From: Ophiosphaerella korrae
Taxonomy: Eukaryota; Ascomycota; Dothideomycetes; Pleosporales; Phaeosphaeriaceae
Direction: 5' to 3'
NCBI GenBank assembly: GCA_028456385.1
Contig: JALNQF010000954.1
Span: forward strand, 1 to 10,304
DNA: 10,304 bases
How positions within the stretch are numbered: position 1 is the first letter of the stretch; each line of letters opens with the position of its first letter. Of this stretch, positions 1-9,787 are shown in pieces. The translations under genes were made by a program, and so were the position numbers. The notes under the pieces were generated by a model. The model saw nothing but the letters and a program-made list of their open reading frames with translations. It was not told the DNA's origin and made no database searches.

Positions 1-362
1 TTAATTTTCTATATTTACTTTTAATTTAACTCTTTTTAAACGTCTTCTATACTAAACTTATCTTCTTATTAATATCTATTCTATTTATACTTATACTTAA
101 CTTATATCTTTACTAAACCTATCTTACTTTTAATATTTATTATACTAATATTTACTTTAAACTTCTATTCTCTTTAATATCTATTATACTTACGTCTATA
201 CTTAACCTAACTTTTTATTATCTACTATACTTACGTCTATACTTAATCTATCTTCTCTTTAATATCTATTATACTTACACTTACGCTTAACCTATTTTCT
301 CTTTAACGTCTATTACACTTACGTCTACGCTTAACCTATCTTCTTCTTAACGTCTATTACAC
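1..362. repeat. 44-bp minisatellite, distal diverged part
   Basis: Tandem copies of a unit of about 44 bp containing the phrases TTAATATCTATTATACTTACG and CTTAACCTATCTT. The landmark CTTAA recurs at 201, 242, 286 and 330, giving spacings of 41, 44 and 44 bp. Copies before about 180 are more AT-rich and poorly aligned, so the array may begin before the window. The phrase ACGTCTA in each unit keeps its CpG. No gene is seen here. It lies beyond the 3' end of the minus-strand helicase relic. Confidence 0.75.
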
Positions 363-480
363 CTACGTCTACCTTTAATCTACTTTACTCTACGTCTACC
401 CTTAATCTACTTTACTCTACGTCTACCTTTAATCTACTTTACCTTATATCTACTCTTAATCTACTTTACCCTACGTCTAC
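363..480. repeat. 27-bp sub-array inside the minisatellite
   Basis: Four or so copies of a shorter unit built on AATCTACTTTAC and ACGTCTAC. The landmark AATC recurs at 377, 404, 431 and 458, exactly 27 bp apart. The 27-bp unit looks like the 44-bp unit minus about 17 bp (the TATTATACTTACGTCTA-like part), so a deleted version of the unit seems to have amplified locally. Confidence 0.75.
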
Positions 481-895
481 TCTTAACTTATCTTCTCTTT
501 AACGTCTATTATACTTACGTTTAGGCTTAATCTATCTTACTCTTTACGTCTATTATACCTACATCTAGGCTTAACCTATTTTACTCTTTACGTCTATTAT
601 ACTTACGTCTAGGCTTAACCTATCTTACTCTTTACGTCTATTACACTTACGTCTAGGCTTAACTTATCTTACCTCTAACGTCTACGTCTACTATACTTAC
701 GTCTAGGCCTAATCTATCTTACTCTTTACGTCTATTATACTTATATCTAGGCTTAACCTATCTTACTCTTTACGTCTATTATACCTATATCTAGGCCTAA
801 CCTATCTTACTCTTTACGTCTGTTGTACTTATATCTAGGCTTAACCTATCTTACTTTTTACGTCTACTACACTTATATCTAAGCTTAACCTATCT
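481..895. repeat. 44-bp minisatellite, proximal regular part
   Basis: Regular tandem array with a 44-bp period. The phrase AGGCTT starts at 523, 567, 611 and 655, exactly 44 bp apart, and continues to about 890 as TAGGCTTAACC or TAGGCCTAACC. The unit consists of TAGGCTTAACCTATCTTACT followed by CTTTACGTCTATTATACTTA and CGTC. One copy near 671-690 has a duplicated ACGTCT. Because 44 is not a multiple of three, a reading frame crossing it passes through all three frames and repeats only every 132 bp. It may be the 3' flank of the helicase gene or, less likely, a repetitive C-terminal extension. Confidence 0.85.
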
Positions 896-1579
896 CTACC
901 TAATATCTAATATACTCTTTAACTACTTTACTTCTTATCTTCTCTATCCTTATTCTTCTATTAACCTTATAACCTAATAAAACTCTTTAACTAAATTATT
1001 ACTCTCTACTATCTCTAACTTCTACTTTATCTCTAAATACTATAATATCTCTATATTACTTTCTACTATACTTACTTCTAATCTTACTAAATACTCTAAC
1101 TATTAGTTAAAAACCTCTTTATACCTATATACTAATCTTATTACTACTACGCTTAAAATACCTTTATACTAATAACTCCCTCTCTATACTCTTTAATACT
1201 TCTTTTTTTTATTTACCTCCTAACTATTATAAATCTCTTATAGTACTCTACTATACTAAAAATAACTTAACTAATCCTTAAATATAATACTCTTATTAAT
1301 CTTTTCTACTATTTCCTTTACTATTATACTTTCCTCTTACTAATACTACTATATATTATACTTACTATCTATACTACTTACTCTTTTATATATCCTATAT
1401 TAGTTTATCTACTATACTAACTACTTGCGCACCTACTTAATATCTATAAACTCTTATTATTACTATTACATTAATATCTACTATAAGCCTTGTTACTCCT
1501 ACTCTTACTACTTAAATACTTACTACTTTTCTTCTTATTCTTCTTTACCTATATCTATCTTTTCCTTACCCTTTCCTAT

Positions 1580-1620
1580 ATCTATCTCTTCTACATCTAT
1601 CTCTTCTACGTCTATCTCTT
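1580..1620 (-). repeat. 15-bp in-frame acidic repeat
   Basis: CTATCTCTTCTACAT (1582-1596) and CTATCTCTTCTACGT (1597-1611) are tandem 15-bp units followed by a partial third. On the minus strand they encode EIDVE repeated in the helicase frame, beginning an acidic, lysine- and glutamate-rich linker between the zinc module and the Cys-rich C-terminus. Being a multiple of three, the repeat preserved the frame. Confidence 0.6.
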
Positions 1621-1621
1621 T

Positions 1622-1725
1622 ACTTTCCTTGTATACGTTGTATATTTCCTCTCCTACTTTATATCCTACGTACTCTATCTTTTACTTATCTAAATACTTA
1701 TCTAATATAACTCTTCTATATTGTA
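1622..1725 (-). other. RecQ zinc-binding region, cysteines lost
   Basis: Just after motif VI the frame reads YRRVILDKYLDK, then YVGYKVGEEIYNVYKE. This matches the RecQ C-terminal zinc module (CRRxxLLxYF...C...CxxC). All four expected cysteines are now tyrosines: one in the YRR at about 1721 and three at 1663-1661, 1642-1640 and 1633-1631. TGT>TAT and TGC>TAC are the changes RIP makes on the complementary strand. The end of homology between the two helicase copies falls inside this module, at about 1668. Confidence 0.7.
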
Positions 1726-2226
1726 CTATCCTGCTCTCCCCTTCTACGTACGCTCGCACTAACTTTTACTCTACTTCTACTTACTTGTTATCTACTACTT
1801 ATTAATTACCTTCTTATATAATTATAACTACCTTACTCTATAACTTATTTTACTTTACTTTACTACTCTCTTGTGCGTAATCTAATACTAAAAATAGCTA
1901 ATTAATATAAATAATATACTAAATATCTACTATATCTACTCCTATCCCTAATATACTTGTTACTACTATTACTTACTACTTACCTACTATAAAATCCTCT
2001 AATATACTTGCCTTACTAACTGCGTCGTAATAATATATATAATATCTTAACTTCTTCGATAACTCTTTAACCTTTAGTACTAAATTACTATATATAATAA
2101 TCTTACCTATCTTGTACTTCTTTATCTTCTACTATACTATACGCAATACTATCTTCTTTACTTCTTTTTTCTTAACTACTTTACTTATCTTAATTACGTA
2201 GTACGCTACGTTTGTCCTTACTATAT
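1668..2226 (-). repeat. Direct repeat copy A (helicase C-terminal half)
   Basis: This segment of the helicase relic is repeated in the same orientation at 9788-10304. Both begin with ACTCTATCTTTTACTTA and share long stretches such as ATCTAATATAAC, ACTAACTTTTACTCTACTT and ACTTATTTTACTTTA. Copy A keeps CpG sites (for example in CGTACGCTCGCAC near 1746-1759) that are TpG/TpA or T-rich in copy B. The repeat covers helicase motifs V and VI and the start of the zinc module. It is homologous coding sequence, not an LTR. Confidence 0.8.
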
Positions 2227-2760
2227 CTACTTAGAAAATCTTAACTTAATTGTGCTTAAAATATATCCTTTAAAATAACTTATCCTCTTTACTTAGTAGT
2301 AATATCGCTATTAATAACACTATCTACGTCTCTACTACTACTAACTTACCTAATTACTATATCTACTTATAGAACGTATATTAATAGTTTAATATAATAT
2401 AACACTTGTTAACTATAATTTAGTCTAGCTATTGTATTACTTGTAATTAGTTTAAAAACGTTATAAATTCCTCTCTTACTACTAACTTAGGTGTTACTAA
2501 TACTACTATAGTAGCGTTAGGTAGCTTACAACTTTCCTACTTACTATATAATATACCTAACTTCTTGTATTACTACTTTATATCTCCTTGTAACGTAATT
2601 AATAGTATAATAATAATAGTTCTACTACTCTACTCTACTTACGCTAGTAATATAAATAATATACTCTTACTTACTCTAGTTAGTATTACTACTACTATAG
2701 GGCTCTCGCTAGCTACAATTACGTTAATTACGTCTTTCTATACACTTTAGAATTTAGCTA
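1840..2760 (-). other. RecQ-type helicase core, decayed
   Basis: ATP-dependent 3'-5' DNA unwinding is the known role of this family. Motif I (Walker A) reads LTRVSKS at 2683-2663; reversing CCA>CTA, GGA>AGA, GCA>GTA and GGT>AGT gives PTGAGKS. Motif II reads VNKCY at about 2413-2399, from VDECH, a DECH variant of the DEAD box. Motif III reads IAILLL at 2311-2294, from TATLPP. Motif V reads TSILGIGVD at 1960-1934, from TSALGMGVD. Motif VI reads QESSKVK at 1873-1853, from QESGRAGR. Order, spacing and frame are all correct for RecQ. The Walker lysine codon AAG and the motif V GVD survive, but many stops separate the motifs. Confidence 0.85.
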
Positions 2761-3109
2761 TCTTACCTATTATTTACTATAACTACGCTATTGTATCTAT
2801 CTTCCTTAACTACTCCTATTAATTAATCCTTGCCTCGTCTACCTTACTCTTAATTAGCGCCCTCTTCTACTTTCTATATACACTATCTACTCTAATAGCT
2901 ACTTAAAACTCTAAAAATTAATACTAATCTATACTTAAATTGTAGAATAACTACTTTTAATTAGCTATTACCTCTACTTACTCTATAATTCTATATACGT
3001 ATATTAAACCTACTATATATACTATATATCTAGACTACTTGTCTATAATTATACCTACTATATTCTTCTTATTTTACTTCTTATTCTTACCCCTTTCTTC
3101 TACCCTAAA

Positions 3110-4075
3110 TACTATAGATCCGCGCATAAATCTCTAGCTAATACTAATTACTATCTTATAATACGCTGTAATCGTTAATCTTTACCTTAATCTTACTCTA
3201 CTCTCGCGCTTTAACGCCTCTTGCAACCTATTACTTATCTACTTATATCTATTTAGGTTAGCTAGCTATATATAGTATAAAATTACTTCTTTCTCTTATA
3301 TTATTACTTCTAACTACTACTAGAATAGTAATACTAACTATATATACTATACTAACAACTCTCTTACTTTACGTAGTAAATACCTATAAATTACTTTTAT
3401 ATTACTACTTACGTTATATCCTTTATAGTACTATATAGTAAATATAACTATACTATCCTTAATAAATATATTGTAGTACCCTCCTTTTACTATATTACTA
3501 TACTACACGCTTAATATCTCTAGCCTTCTAGTAGGTTACCTACCTACTATATATACTAATACAATTAACTTCTCTTAAAACTTAATTACTTAGTCTATAT
3601 ACTACTCTACTTCTTTTCTATTAATTCTAGACTACGTTCTTAGCTTTATAAATCTATCCCTAATACTAGTGTCTTTTTTTACCTAATTAAACAACTACTT
3701 CTCTCTATCTATAGGTATCTGCGTCTAGTAGTCTTTTAAAAAATTCTACTTAGGCTACTTATTAGTTAGGTTGTTACGCAAACTCTCTTATAAGATACTA
3801 GGTATAGATTTAGTAGCTTTACTTTTGCTAAATAATAACTCTTCTATTAATAACTACTAGCTCTTAACTACTAACCTATACACTATACTATAGAACTACA
3901 CTATATTAAAATACAACTCCTTATATAATAACTTATCTTACCTTATCTACTTAATATAGCTATAGGATATTATATTGTAATAGATCTTTAACTTATATAT
4001 CTATAAATCTAATATCTACTATATAGGCCTATAGCTACCCTAGACTATAAACTTGTCTATTATCTCCTATACAAA
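3110..4075 (-). other. Middle domain with recombinase-like residues
   Basis: The first conserved block is GSYRPI, two stops and ILDL at about 4039-4005, corresponding to a GSHxPMxWxLDLRxYG motif in fungal helicase-like proteins. The second is VGR, stop, PTRRLEILSV at 3550-3506, ancestrally probably GGxPARGxEIL. The third is a stop (Gln, Trp or Arg position) followed by YYKG at 3433-3419, probably R-Y-H-K-G. The fourth is LTITAYYKIVISIS, stop, RFMRGS at 3178-3116, probably AYRHIAIGISRRFMRGS. The spaced R...K...H-x-x-I/R pattern resembles the catalytic layout of tyrosine recombinases, but the domain's role is not established here. It lies in the same frame as the helicase. Confidence 0.5.
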
Positions 4076-5199
4076 CTATAAACACCTCTTAGGTTAGTAT
4101 TATAGTAAGCTACTATTATTACTCTTATACGTACTATTGCTTTTAAACTCGTTATCCTTAAATAGCTCTAATAACTCTAACGCTTACTATACTACTATAA
4201 ACTAGGCTACCTTAATAATTAATAATAAAATTAGTAGGTATAACTTAGGCTCTTTCTAGTTATTTTCTCTAACGCCTAATACTACTAATATATACACTAA
4301 TAGGTTGTTATACTCTTTATAAGTAATAGACTAGTTTAACAACGTAATATAAAACTCTAAATATACTTTCTAAATTTTTAATAATACTTCTAGCTTATTA
4401 TAATATACGTAGCTTTCTTACTCTTTATCTTTATTTATCCTACTTATCACCTTATCTATCTTATCTAGCGTCTCCTTATCTATCTCTTTGTCTATCCCTC
4501 TATCTATCTTGTTATTTACGTCTCCTTCTCTTTCTACCTCTACGTTACTTCCTACTTCTTTAACTAATACCTCTTATACCTTCTACTACTACTATATAAA
4601 ATAGTACTATAGGCTTTTCTATATATACTTCCTCTACGTGCGTATAAAAAATATTAATATCTACTTCTATAGCTAAGCGTACTTAATAATTACTTTTTTG
4701 TCTATATATAGCTATAATAGCTAGAATTACGTCTAGTACTTCTTAGTTTAAATTACCTCTAACTTTATAAACACTCTAATCTAGTTAATAATAGACGCTT
4801 AGCTAAACTACGCTAACCTATCTATAGCTACCTAAATAGCTACTTTAATAGGCTCTACCTCTTTTTTATTCTTAGGATTAGGTTTAGTAATAGGCTCTTT
4901 AATATATACTAATAAATTAGGCCTCTCTATACCTACTAAATATAGTAACTACTACGTCTACTCTAACTATAAGTTTACCTTATCTTTTTTACTATCCTAG
5001 ATAGTATTCTATGCCTACTTTTTAATCTTTGTCTACGCCCTAGCTATTTCCTTACCTACTTATGCCTATTCTACTACTATATTACTAATAATAGGTATTA
5101 GCCTATTTTACTAACTTCTTATAGTTTAGTACACTTTAAAATACTACGAACTATAGTAGGATATAAAAAGTTACTAGTACTAAACCTCTTTTACTTTTT

Positions 5200-5645
5200 C
5201 TTATACTTACTACCTAACTATTACTTACTTTACTACTCTAGAGCCTCTACGTTTTACTATAGTAGAGTATTAGTATTATTTTTACTAGTGTTCCTTTATA
5301 CTCTTTTCTTCTTAATAAATATAATAGTAGCTATCTAGAGTTAATTAGTATAATAACTTATTGTTATACACTAGTAACTATTTAATTAGCTAGTTAATAT
5401 AGCTTAGTATTTTAAGCTTAGTAGGATATTAATATACACTAGGCTAGTTTTAAACATCTTCTCCTATAAGCTCTACTTGTTTTTAAGATAGTTTATAGTT
5501 TCGACTCTATAAATAGCTTTTAATCTAGTCTAGCTAAATAGCGTATCTATATTTTCTATAGGTAGTAACCTTGTACTTAGTAATATACTTAAAATACTTA
5601 CTCTCTATACTTATTAGATTTATATTAGTAAGCTATAAGGTTATA
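5200..5645 (-). other. OrsD/DUF3505-like N-terminal zinc-finger region
   Basis: The minus-strand translation reads YRYAI followed by a stop and LD, stop, IKSYL near 5557-5500. With RIP reversed this becomes the C-R-Y-A-V-x-x-x-Q-I-x-x-H-L pattern typical of the OrsD/DUF3505 zinc-finger region (TAT from TGT or CAT, TAC from TGC or CAC). A second pair of Cys/His-like positions follows around EEKSIKEH near 5320-5280. In fungal proteins this region sits at the N-terminus, upstream of the helicase part, as here. Downstream, at about 5040-4800, come a WLxxTxWLxYLxG-like stretch and a charged PNPKNKKEVEPIK segment, also usual for the group. The assignment rests on memory of the family pattern, not a search. 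Confidence 0.6.
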
Positions 5646-5829
5646 GGTATAGATATATATATAGGTAGCTTTTCTTTAAATTACGTCTTTATATCCTTTT
5701 AGTAAGACTACGTATACCTTATATTACTATAGCGTTAACGTTACCCTTTTCTATTTTATAGTTTAAGATTCTACTACTTATATATTCCTATTAGCTTGTT
5801 AGTGTAATATCTATATTAGGTTACTTAGG

Positions 5830-5960
5830 TAGCGCGTACTTAGACTTCTACCCCCTTAGAAGTAGAACTCTAATAAGTCTTAAGTACTAAATACTACAAA
5901 TACCTTAACTTCTACGTCTAGTTTCTAGTTAAATATATCCTTGTTACTAGTAAAAATAGT
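5830..5960. promoter_or_regulatory. Possible divergent intergenic region
   Basis: The minus-strand helicase frame fades here (still coding-like up to about 5870) and the plus-strand frame starts being coding-like at about 5890-5940. The two relics therefore face away from each other, with little or no space between them. If both assignments are right, a shared bidirectional promoter would have lain here. No TATA or other site can be trusted in sequence this AT-rich. The assignment is by position only. Confidence 0.25.
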
Positions 5961-6450
5961 AAGCTTAGCCTACAACCTAAAAGAAGTAGCGTAGAGCGTT
6001 AGTAATTTAAACCTCTACTAATATATATATACTCTACTAAATAAAGTATATAAAAAACTATTCTAGTAGGTATTAAAGCTACTCTTTAGCTACAACACTT
6101 AACCTAAGAGCTGCGATACTAGGTAGCTAATACCTAATAATCTAACTACGTATAACTTAGTCTTTATTGCGCACTTACCTAAATTAGCTATTAAGCTACT
6201 ACGTAAGCTACTATCCTATATACTCTCTAACGTATACTAAGATAATTTAGAGCTTATAGTATATTAACTTACCTAAAGCCCTTAGTAAAATAATATACTA
6301 CTATCTATATAGCTACTATAAAGCTTTTTTCTCCCTTCTATAAAGTATACTACTACTAGTACTTCTACCTAGCTATCTAAACAAACTAAGATAGATAAGT
6401 AGAGATAGCTAAGCTTATCTACTCTATTAAATCTAGAACCTAGCCTATCT

Positions 6451-6516
6451 AATAAGAGAGATAAAGAAGTTAAAGAATTTAAAGAAGTTAAAGAAGCTAA
6501 GGAAGCTAAGCCTTAG
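6451..6516 (+). repeat. Lys/Glu-rich low-complexity stretch
   Basis: Runs of AAAGAAGTT, AAAGAAGCT and AAGGAAGCT, a degenerate 9- to 12-bp repeat, encode alternating K-E-V/A in the plus frame. The stretch is purine-rich, opposite to the pyrimidine-rich plus strand over the helicase relic, and supports a switch to plus-strand coding here. It resembles a coiled-coil or charged linker. Confidence 0.5.
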
Positions 6517-8581
6517 CTTATTAGAATAGTTACTAACAATAATTAACGTGCTAAGAAAAAGCGCTAGGAGTAGGAAAGATTGCGTATAAATAAAGAGAAG
6601 CGCTCCTTTAGTTTAATAAAGCTTACTAATAATACTTATATAGAATAGATAGTATATAACTTAATTTTATGTAAAGATAAAGCTTATATTAGATAGTTAT
6701 TTAAGTAGCTAATAGATAGTAATACTTTCTACGAGGCTACTAAATCCCTATATATAACTACTATAACTATACTCTAGAATACTTACTTTATAGGTAGCTC
6801 TATTACTTACTATAATACTACCTCCTTTCTAAAAAGCTAGTAGTCGTCTAGTAGCCCTTTATCTACGTATATCTCTTCTACTAGTCTTCTACTAGAAACT
6901 ATAGACTCTTTAGTATAGCTATAGAGTAGTAGTTTATCTTAACGTAGCTCTATTAATACTTTCTTTTCCTAGGCCTAGAATATAGCTTACTTCTATAAAG
7001 ATTAGATTACTATATCTTATATTTAGTACTACTAGGCTATAGCCTTCTTAGCCTATACATATACTAAGAAGGTTTCTATATTATAGGAGGAGGATAAGAC
7101 ACGTAATAGAAGCTAAACCTATAGTCTTATAGAGTAAGGCTACTTACAAATAAAAGCTAAGAATACGCTACTTCCTCTTATCTTTTTTAAAGCTACTAAA
7201 AAAGATTATACTACTTTTAATAAGCGTTTAGAGCGAGCCTAACGCTAGTTTAACTTAGCTAACGCCTTAGGTTAGAGTAGCCTCTACCTAATACTATATA
7301 GCTAGGTTAGTAACTTGTAGGTAGAAAAGATGCTTTACGTTAGAGAGTAGTAGCTTTAGTTCTAGCTTGTTTAGAAAGTAAATCTAGATACTTATAATAC
7401 TAGTAGGGCTTTTAATGTATAGCTAGGTTTAGAATATATAGCTAGCTTAATTAAGGGTAAGTAGCCTCTATATATTAAGGCTTAGTCTTTTAACACTCTA
7501 GATAAAGTAGAAGAAGTCCTTAATAGTAAAAAGGATAAAAATAACGTATCTACTTAGTCTTTAGTAGTAGAATTAAGCGCTTAACTTACTTAAGTATTAT
7601 AGCAACTTACTTTACCTAAGCTCTTTAAACCTAGTAGTTACTTACCTATTCTAACGCATAGCTAAGTTTATTAAAGTAGATACTAAGAGTAGTAAAAGGA
7701 ATATCTTATAGTATACTAAGAGAGAAGCTAGTTTTATAAGCAATTAGACCTTATATATAGTATATAAAGGATATTATCTTAGGCTAAGAATATATTACTA
7801 CGTACTATAATCTTTAGCGCGTATAAAGAGGCTACTTAGTCTATACTAATACTATAATCTCTAGTATTTACAACGCAATAGTATCCTTATAACTACATAC
7901 ATTTTACTATAACTTAGACGTATAGTAGTACTAAGTATGCTAAAGTAGTAGCCTAAATTTAAGGTAATTCTAATAACTTTCTCCTAATCTAATATACCTA
8001 AATCTAACGTACCTATATACTAAAATATATACTACCTTGTATATTTCTCGTTACTAATATCTTAATCTAACCTACGTACGTTAGATTTGCTACCCTAGGA
8101 TAGTATTATACCCTATCTTATTATAGTTTTTATAATACTATTAACTTAGTTAAGCCTATTAAGCTTACTTGTTACTACTACTACTATAAGCTTTTTTTAC
8201 CCTCTAAGTCTTACTAGACGCCTTTATTACTACGTATAACGCTCTAGTACTATACTCTAATATACTACTATACTAAATCTACTTCTATTTACGCGTTTTA
8301 TACTTTATTATCTCTACTAATTACTCTTTAAGCTCTATAATCTAGGAGCTTATAAGAGCGTTTTAATATAGTATAAGTTTAGCTCCTTTAATAAGCTATA
8401 AGAACTTTTACTAAGCTAATTCTAGTAATTATATAAAAGAGCTACTTATAAGCTTTAACTAAGAGCTAAATTTATACGTATTACTTAAAGTCTTTAACTA
8501 CTACAGCGTCTCTAGTAGTAAGAGTCTTAGTAGAGTATATAGCTACACTTTAAAGTAATTAAGGACTTCCTACGCGTTAAT

Positions 8582-9540
8582 AAGAACTAATCTAGATACC
8601 TTAAAGGCCTTTTTATAATTCTTATATATAAATACGTTAAAAAACACGTCTCTAAAAGCTAGAAAGAAGCCTTCTTTATTAATATAGTAGATACGCTAGC
8701 GTACTAAGTCTTGTACACACTAGGAGTACTTAAGCTTTAATAGTAAAAAGTAGATAACGTTAAGTAGCTAGAAGATATAAGATAAATAGGCTAGTATATA
8801 AAGCGTTAGAATCTTGTTTTTAAGGTAGTAGTCCTTAAAATCTTAATTTAAGTAGCTCTTATAGCTATCTAAGATAAGTAGCTAGTATAACCTTACTTAA
8901 CGTGCCTTTATATACACGTTAAAGTACTTTAACTACTTAAGACTAAGTATATTATTTATCTATCTATTCTTAGAGATAGAGATCTTCTAATTACGTAGTA
9001 TATCTATTTCCTTGTACTAAGTAGAGATATAGACGCGTCCTTTATAGATAATAAATAGTAAGGTTGTATAGCTAGTAGTGTAGATACTTATAATAGCTAT
9101 AACTTACTTGTAATTACTTAGCTAAATAAGATTAAGCCTTATATACCTCTCTAAGCCTATAACAACTTTTATTAACTTAATTATTTTTATCTAAAAGCTA
9201 GTCTTATTAAAGTTATAGATATTATCTAGATTAACACTATACGTTGCTATTATATCCTATACAAGCTAGAACTACCTACTAATAACTACTAGATCTTCTT
9301 AAAGTATTCTCTAGTAATCCTTTACTTAACTAAAGGTAGTTTTAAGCTTATCTATATACGCTATAAAGTGTATAGGCTAGTACTTCTTAACTAGTTCTCT
9401 ACTACGTATTACTAATAGCTTATCTACTATATCTACTACTTTATATAACTAGGGGGTAAATCCTCTTAAATTAAAGTTAAGAATATACTATACAATAGTT
9501 TACTCTTCTATTATAGTAAGTTTCTAGTAGTTTAGTTAAG
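8582..9540 (+). other. Best-preserved segment of the unknown plus-strand relic
   Basis: In the frame with codons starting at 2 modulo 3, the sequence reads KHVSKS, stop, KEAFFINIVDTLA at about 8642-8701. It continues with LRDRDLLIT, stop, YIYF near 8969-9010, SRDIDASFID at 9020-9049, and TKGSFKLIYIRYKVYRLVLL at about 9329-9390, ending with LGGKSS near 9447-9464. Amino-acid composition is globular and stops are only TAG/TAA. The TKGSFKL...YKVYRL...YYIYYFI run recalls in shape the region of the helicase middle domain around 3433-3350, so distant homology is possible but not shown. No catalytic motif is recognised. Confidence 0.45.
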
Positions 9541-9787
9541 TAGCGCGTTAATAAAGGATTCTATAAAGCTAAGTAGAGAGCTACTAATATTATACGTTTA
9601 AAGCTATAGTAGCGCGTTATAAAGTCTAAAAATAGCCTAATATATAAGCCTAAAGCCTAAGTTAAATTCTACTTTCTTATAGAGTTAAAATATTATTTTA
9701 TTAAGACTATATTATTGTTTATACGTAGTATTCTTTATACTAAGAAAAAGTAGCTATTTTAGTAATATAGCTACTTCGCTAATAGAA

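Larger units (their letters stand above)
950..5870 (-). pseudogene. RIP-killed OrsD-like/RecQ-helicase fusion gene
   Basis: Relic of a very large fungal helicase-like protein of the kind found in transposon-like and telomere-linked families. One minus-strand frame (codon triplets starting at plus positions equal to 2 modulo 3) can be followed from about 5870 to 950 with no net frameshift, about 1,640 codons. It is interrupted by dozens of TAG/TAA codons where Gln or Trp are expected. Domain order: OrsD/DUF3505-like zinc-finger region (about 5640-5200), a conserved middle domain (about 4070-3110), RecQ helicase core (about 2760-1840), RecQ zinc-binding region (about 1720-1625), then an acidic tail and a Cys-rich C-terminus (about 1340-960). 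The likely end is TAA at 952-950, though this could be a former CAA. The start is not identifiable because ATG codons have been destroyed. The in-frame ATGs I checked, at 3127-3125 and 1471-1469, are internal. It can make no protein now. Confidence 0.85.
5900..9770 (+). pseudogene. Decayed divergent ORF, product unknown
   Basis: Plus-strand coding relic next to and divergent from the helicase. From about 5940 to 8190 one frame (codons starting at positions equal to 1 modulo 3) reads as protein-like sequence broken only by TAG/TAA. It includes a Lys/Glu-rich, coiled-coil-like stretch at 6451-6516 (KRDKEVKEFKEVKEAKEAK) and a later charged segment KVEEVLNSKKDKN at about 7504-7545. A possible zinc finger, LTC followed by five Tyr codons and KLFLPSKS, lies at 8164-8211; those TAC codons may be former Cys or His. 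Between about 8190 and 8640 two frames are equally open. From about 8582 to 9540 a second frame (2 modulo 3) is clear, and from about 9541 to 9765 the first returns. The breaks may be indels or lost introns. I do not recognise the family. Start and end are estimates. Confidence 0.5.

Noticed and set aside
1..895. CRISPR-like array
   Set aside because: The units are contiguous tandem copies without unique spacers, in what looks like a eukaryotic RIP-mutated sequence.
1425..1805. Plus-strand open frame of 126 codons, Tyr/Ser/Leu-rich, with a nested 67-codon frame at 1490-1693
   Set aside because: Both are antisense to the conserved RecQ zinc module and acidic tail read on the minus strand. Their Tyr/Ser/Thr/Leu composition is what pyrimidine-rich TpA-rich DNA gives by chance.
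2565..2750. Plus-strand open frame of 61 codons resembling a membrane peptide
   Set aside because: It is antisense to helicase motif I (2683-2663) and its surroundings. The hydrophobic look comes from Ile/Leu/Thr codons in AT-rich DNA.
6451..7560. Gag-like protein of an LTR element in the Lys/Glu-rich plus-strand segment
   Set aside because: Only general charge composition supports it. No zinc knuckle, protease or reverse transcriptase motif could be read in the frames that follow.
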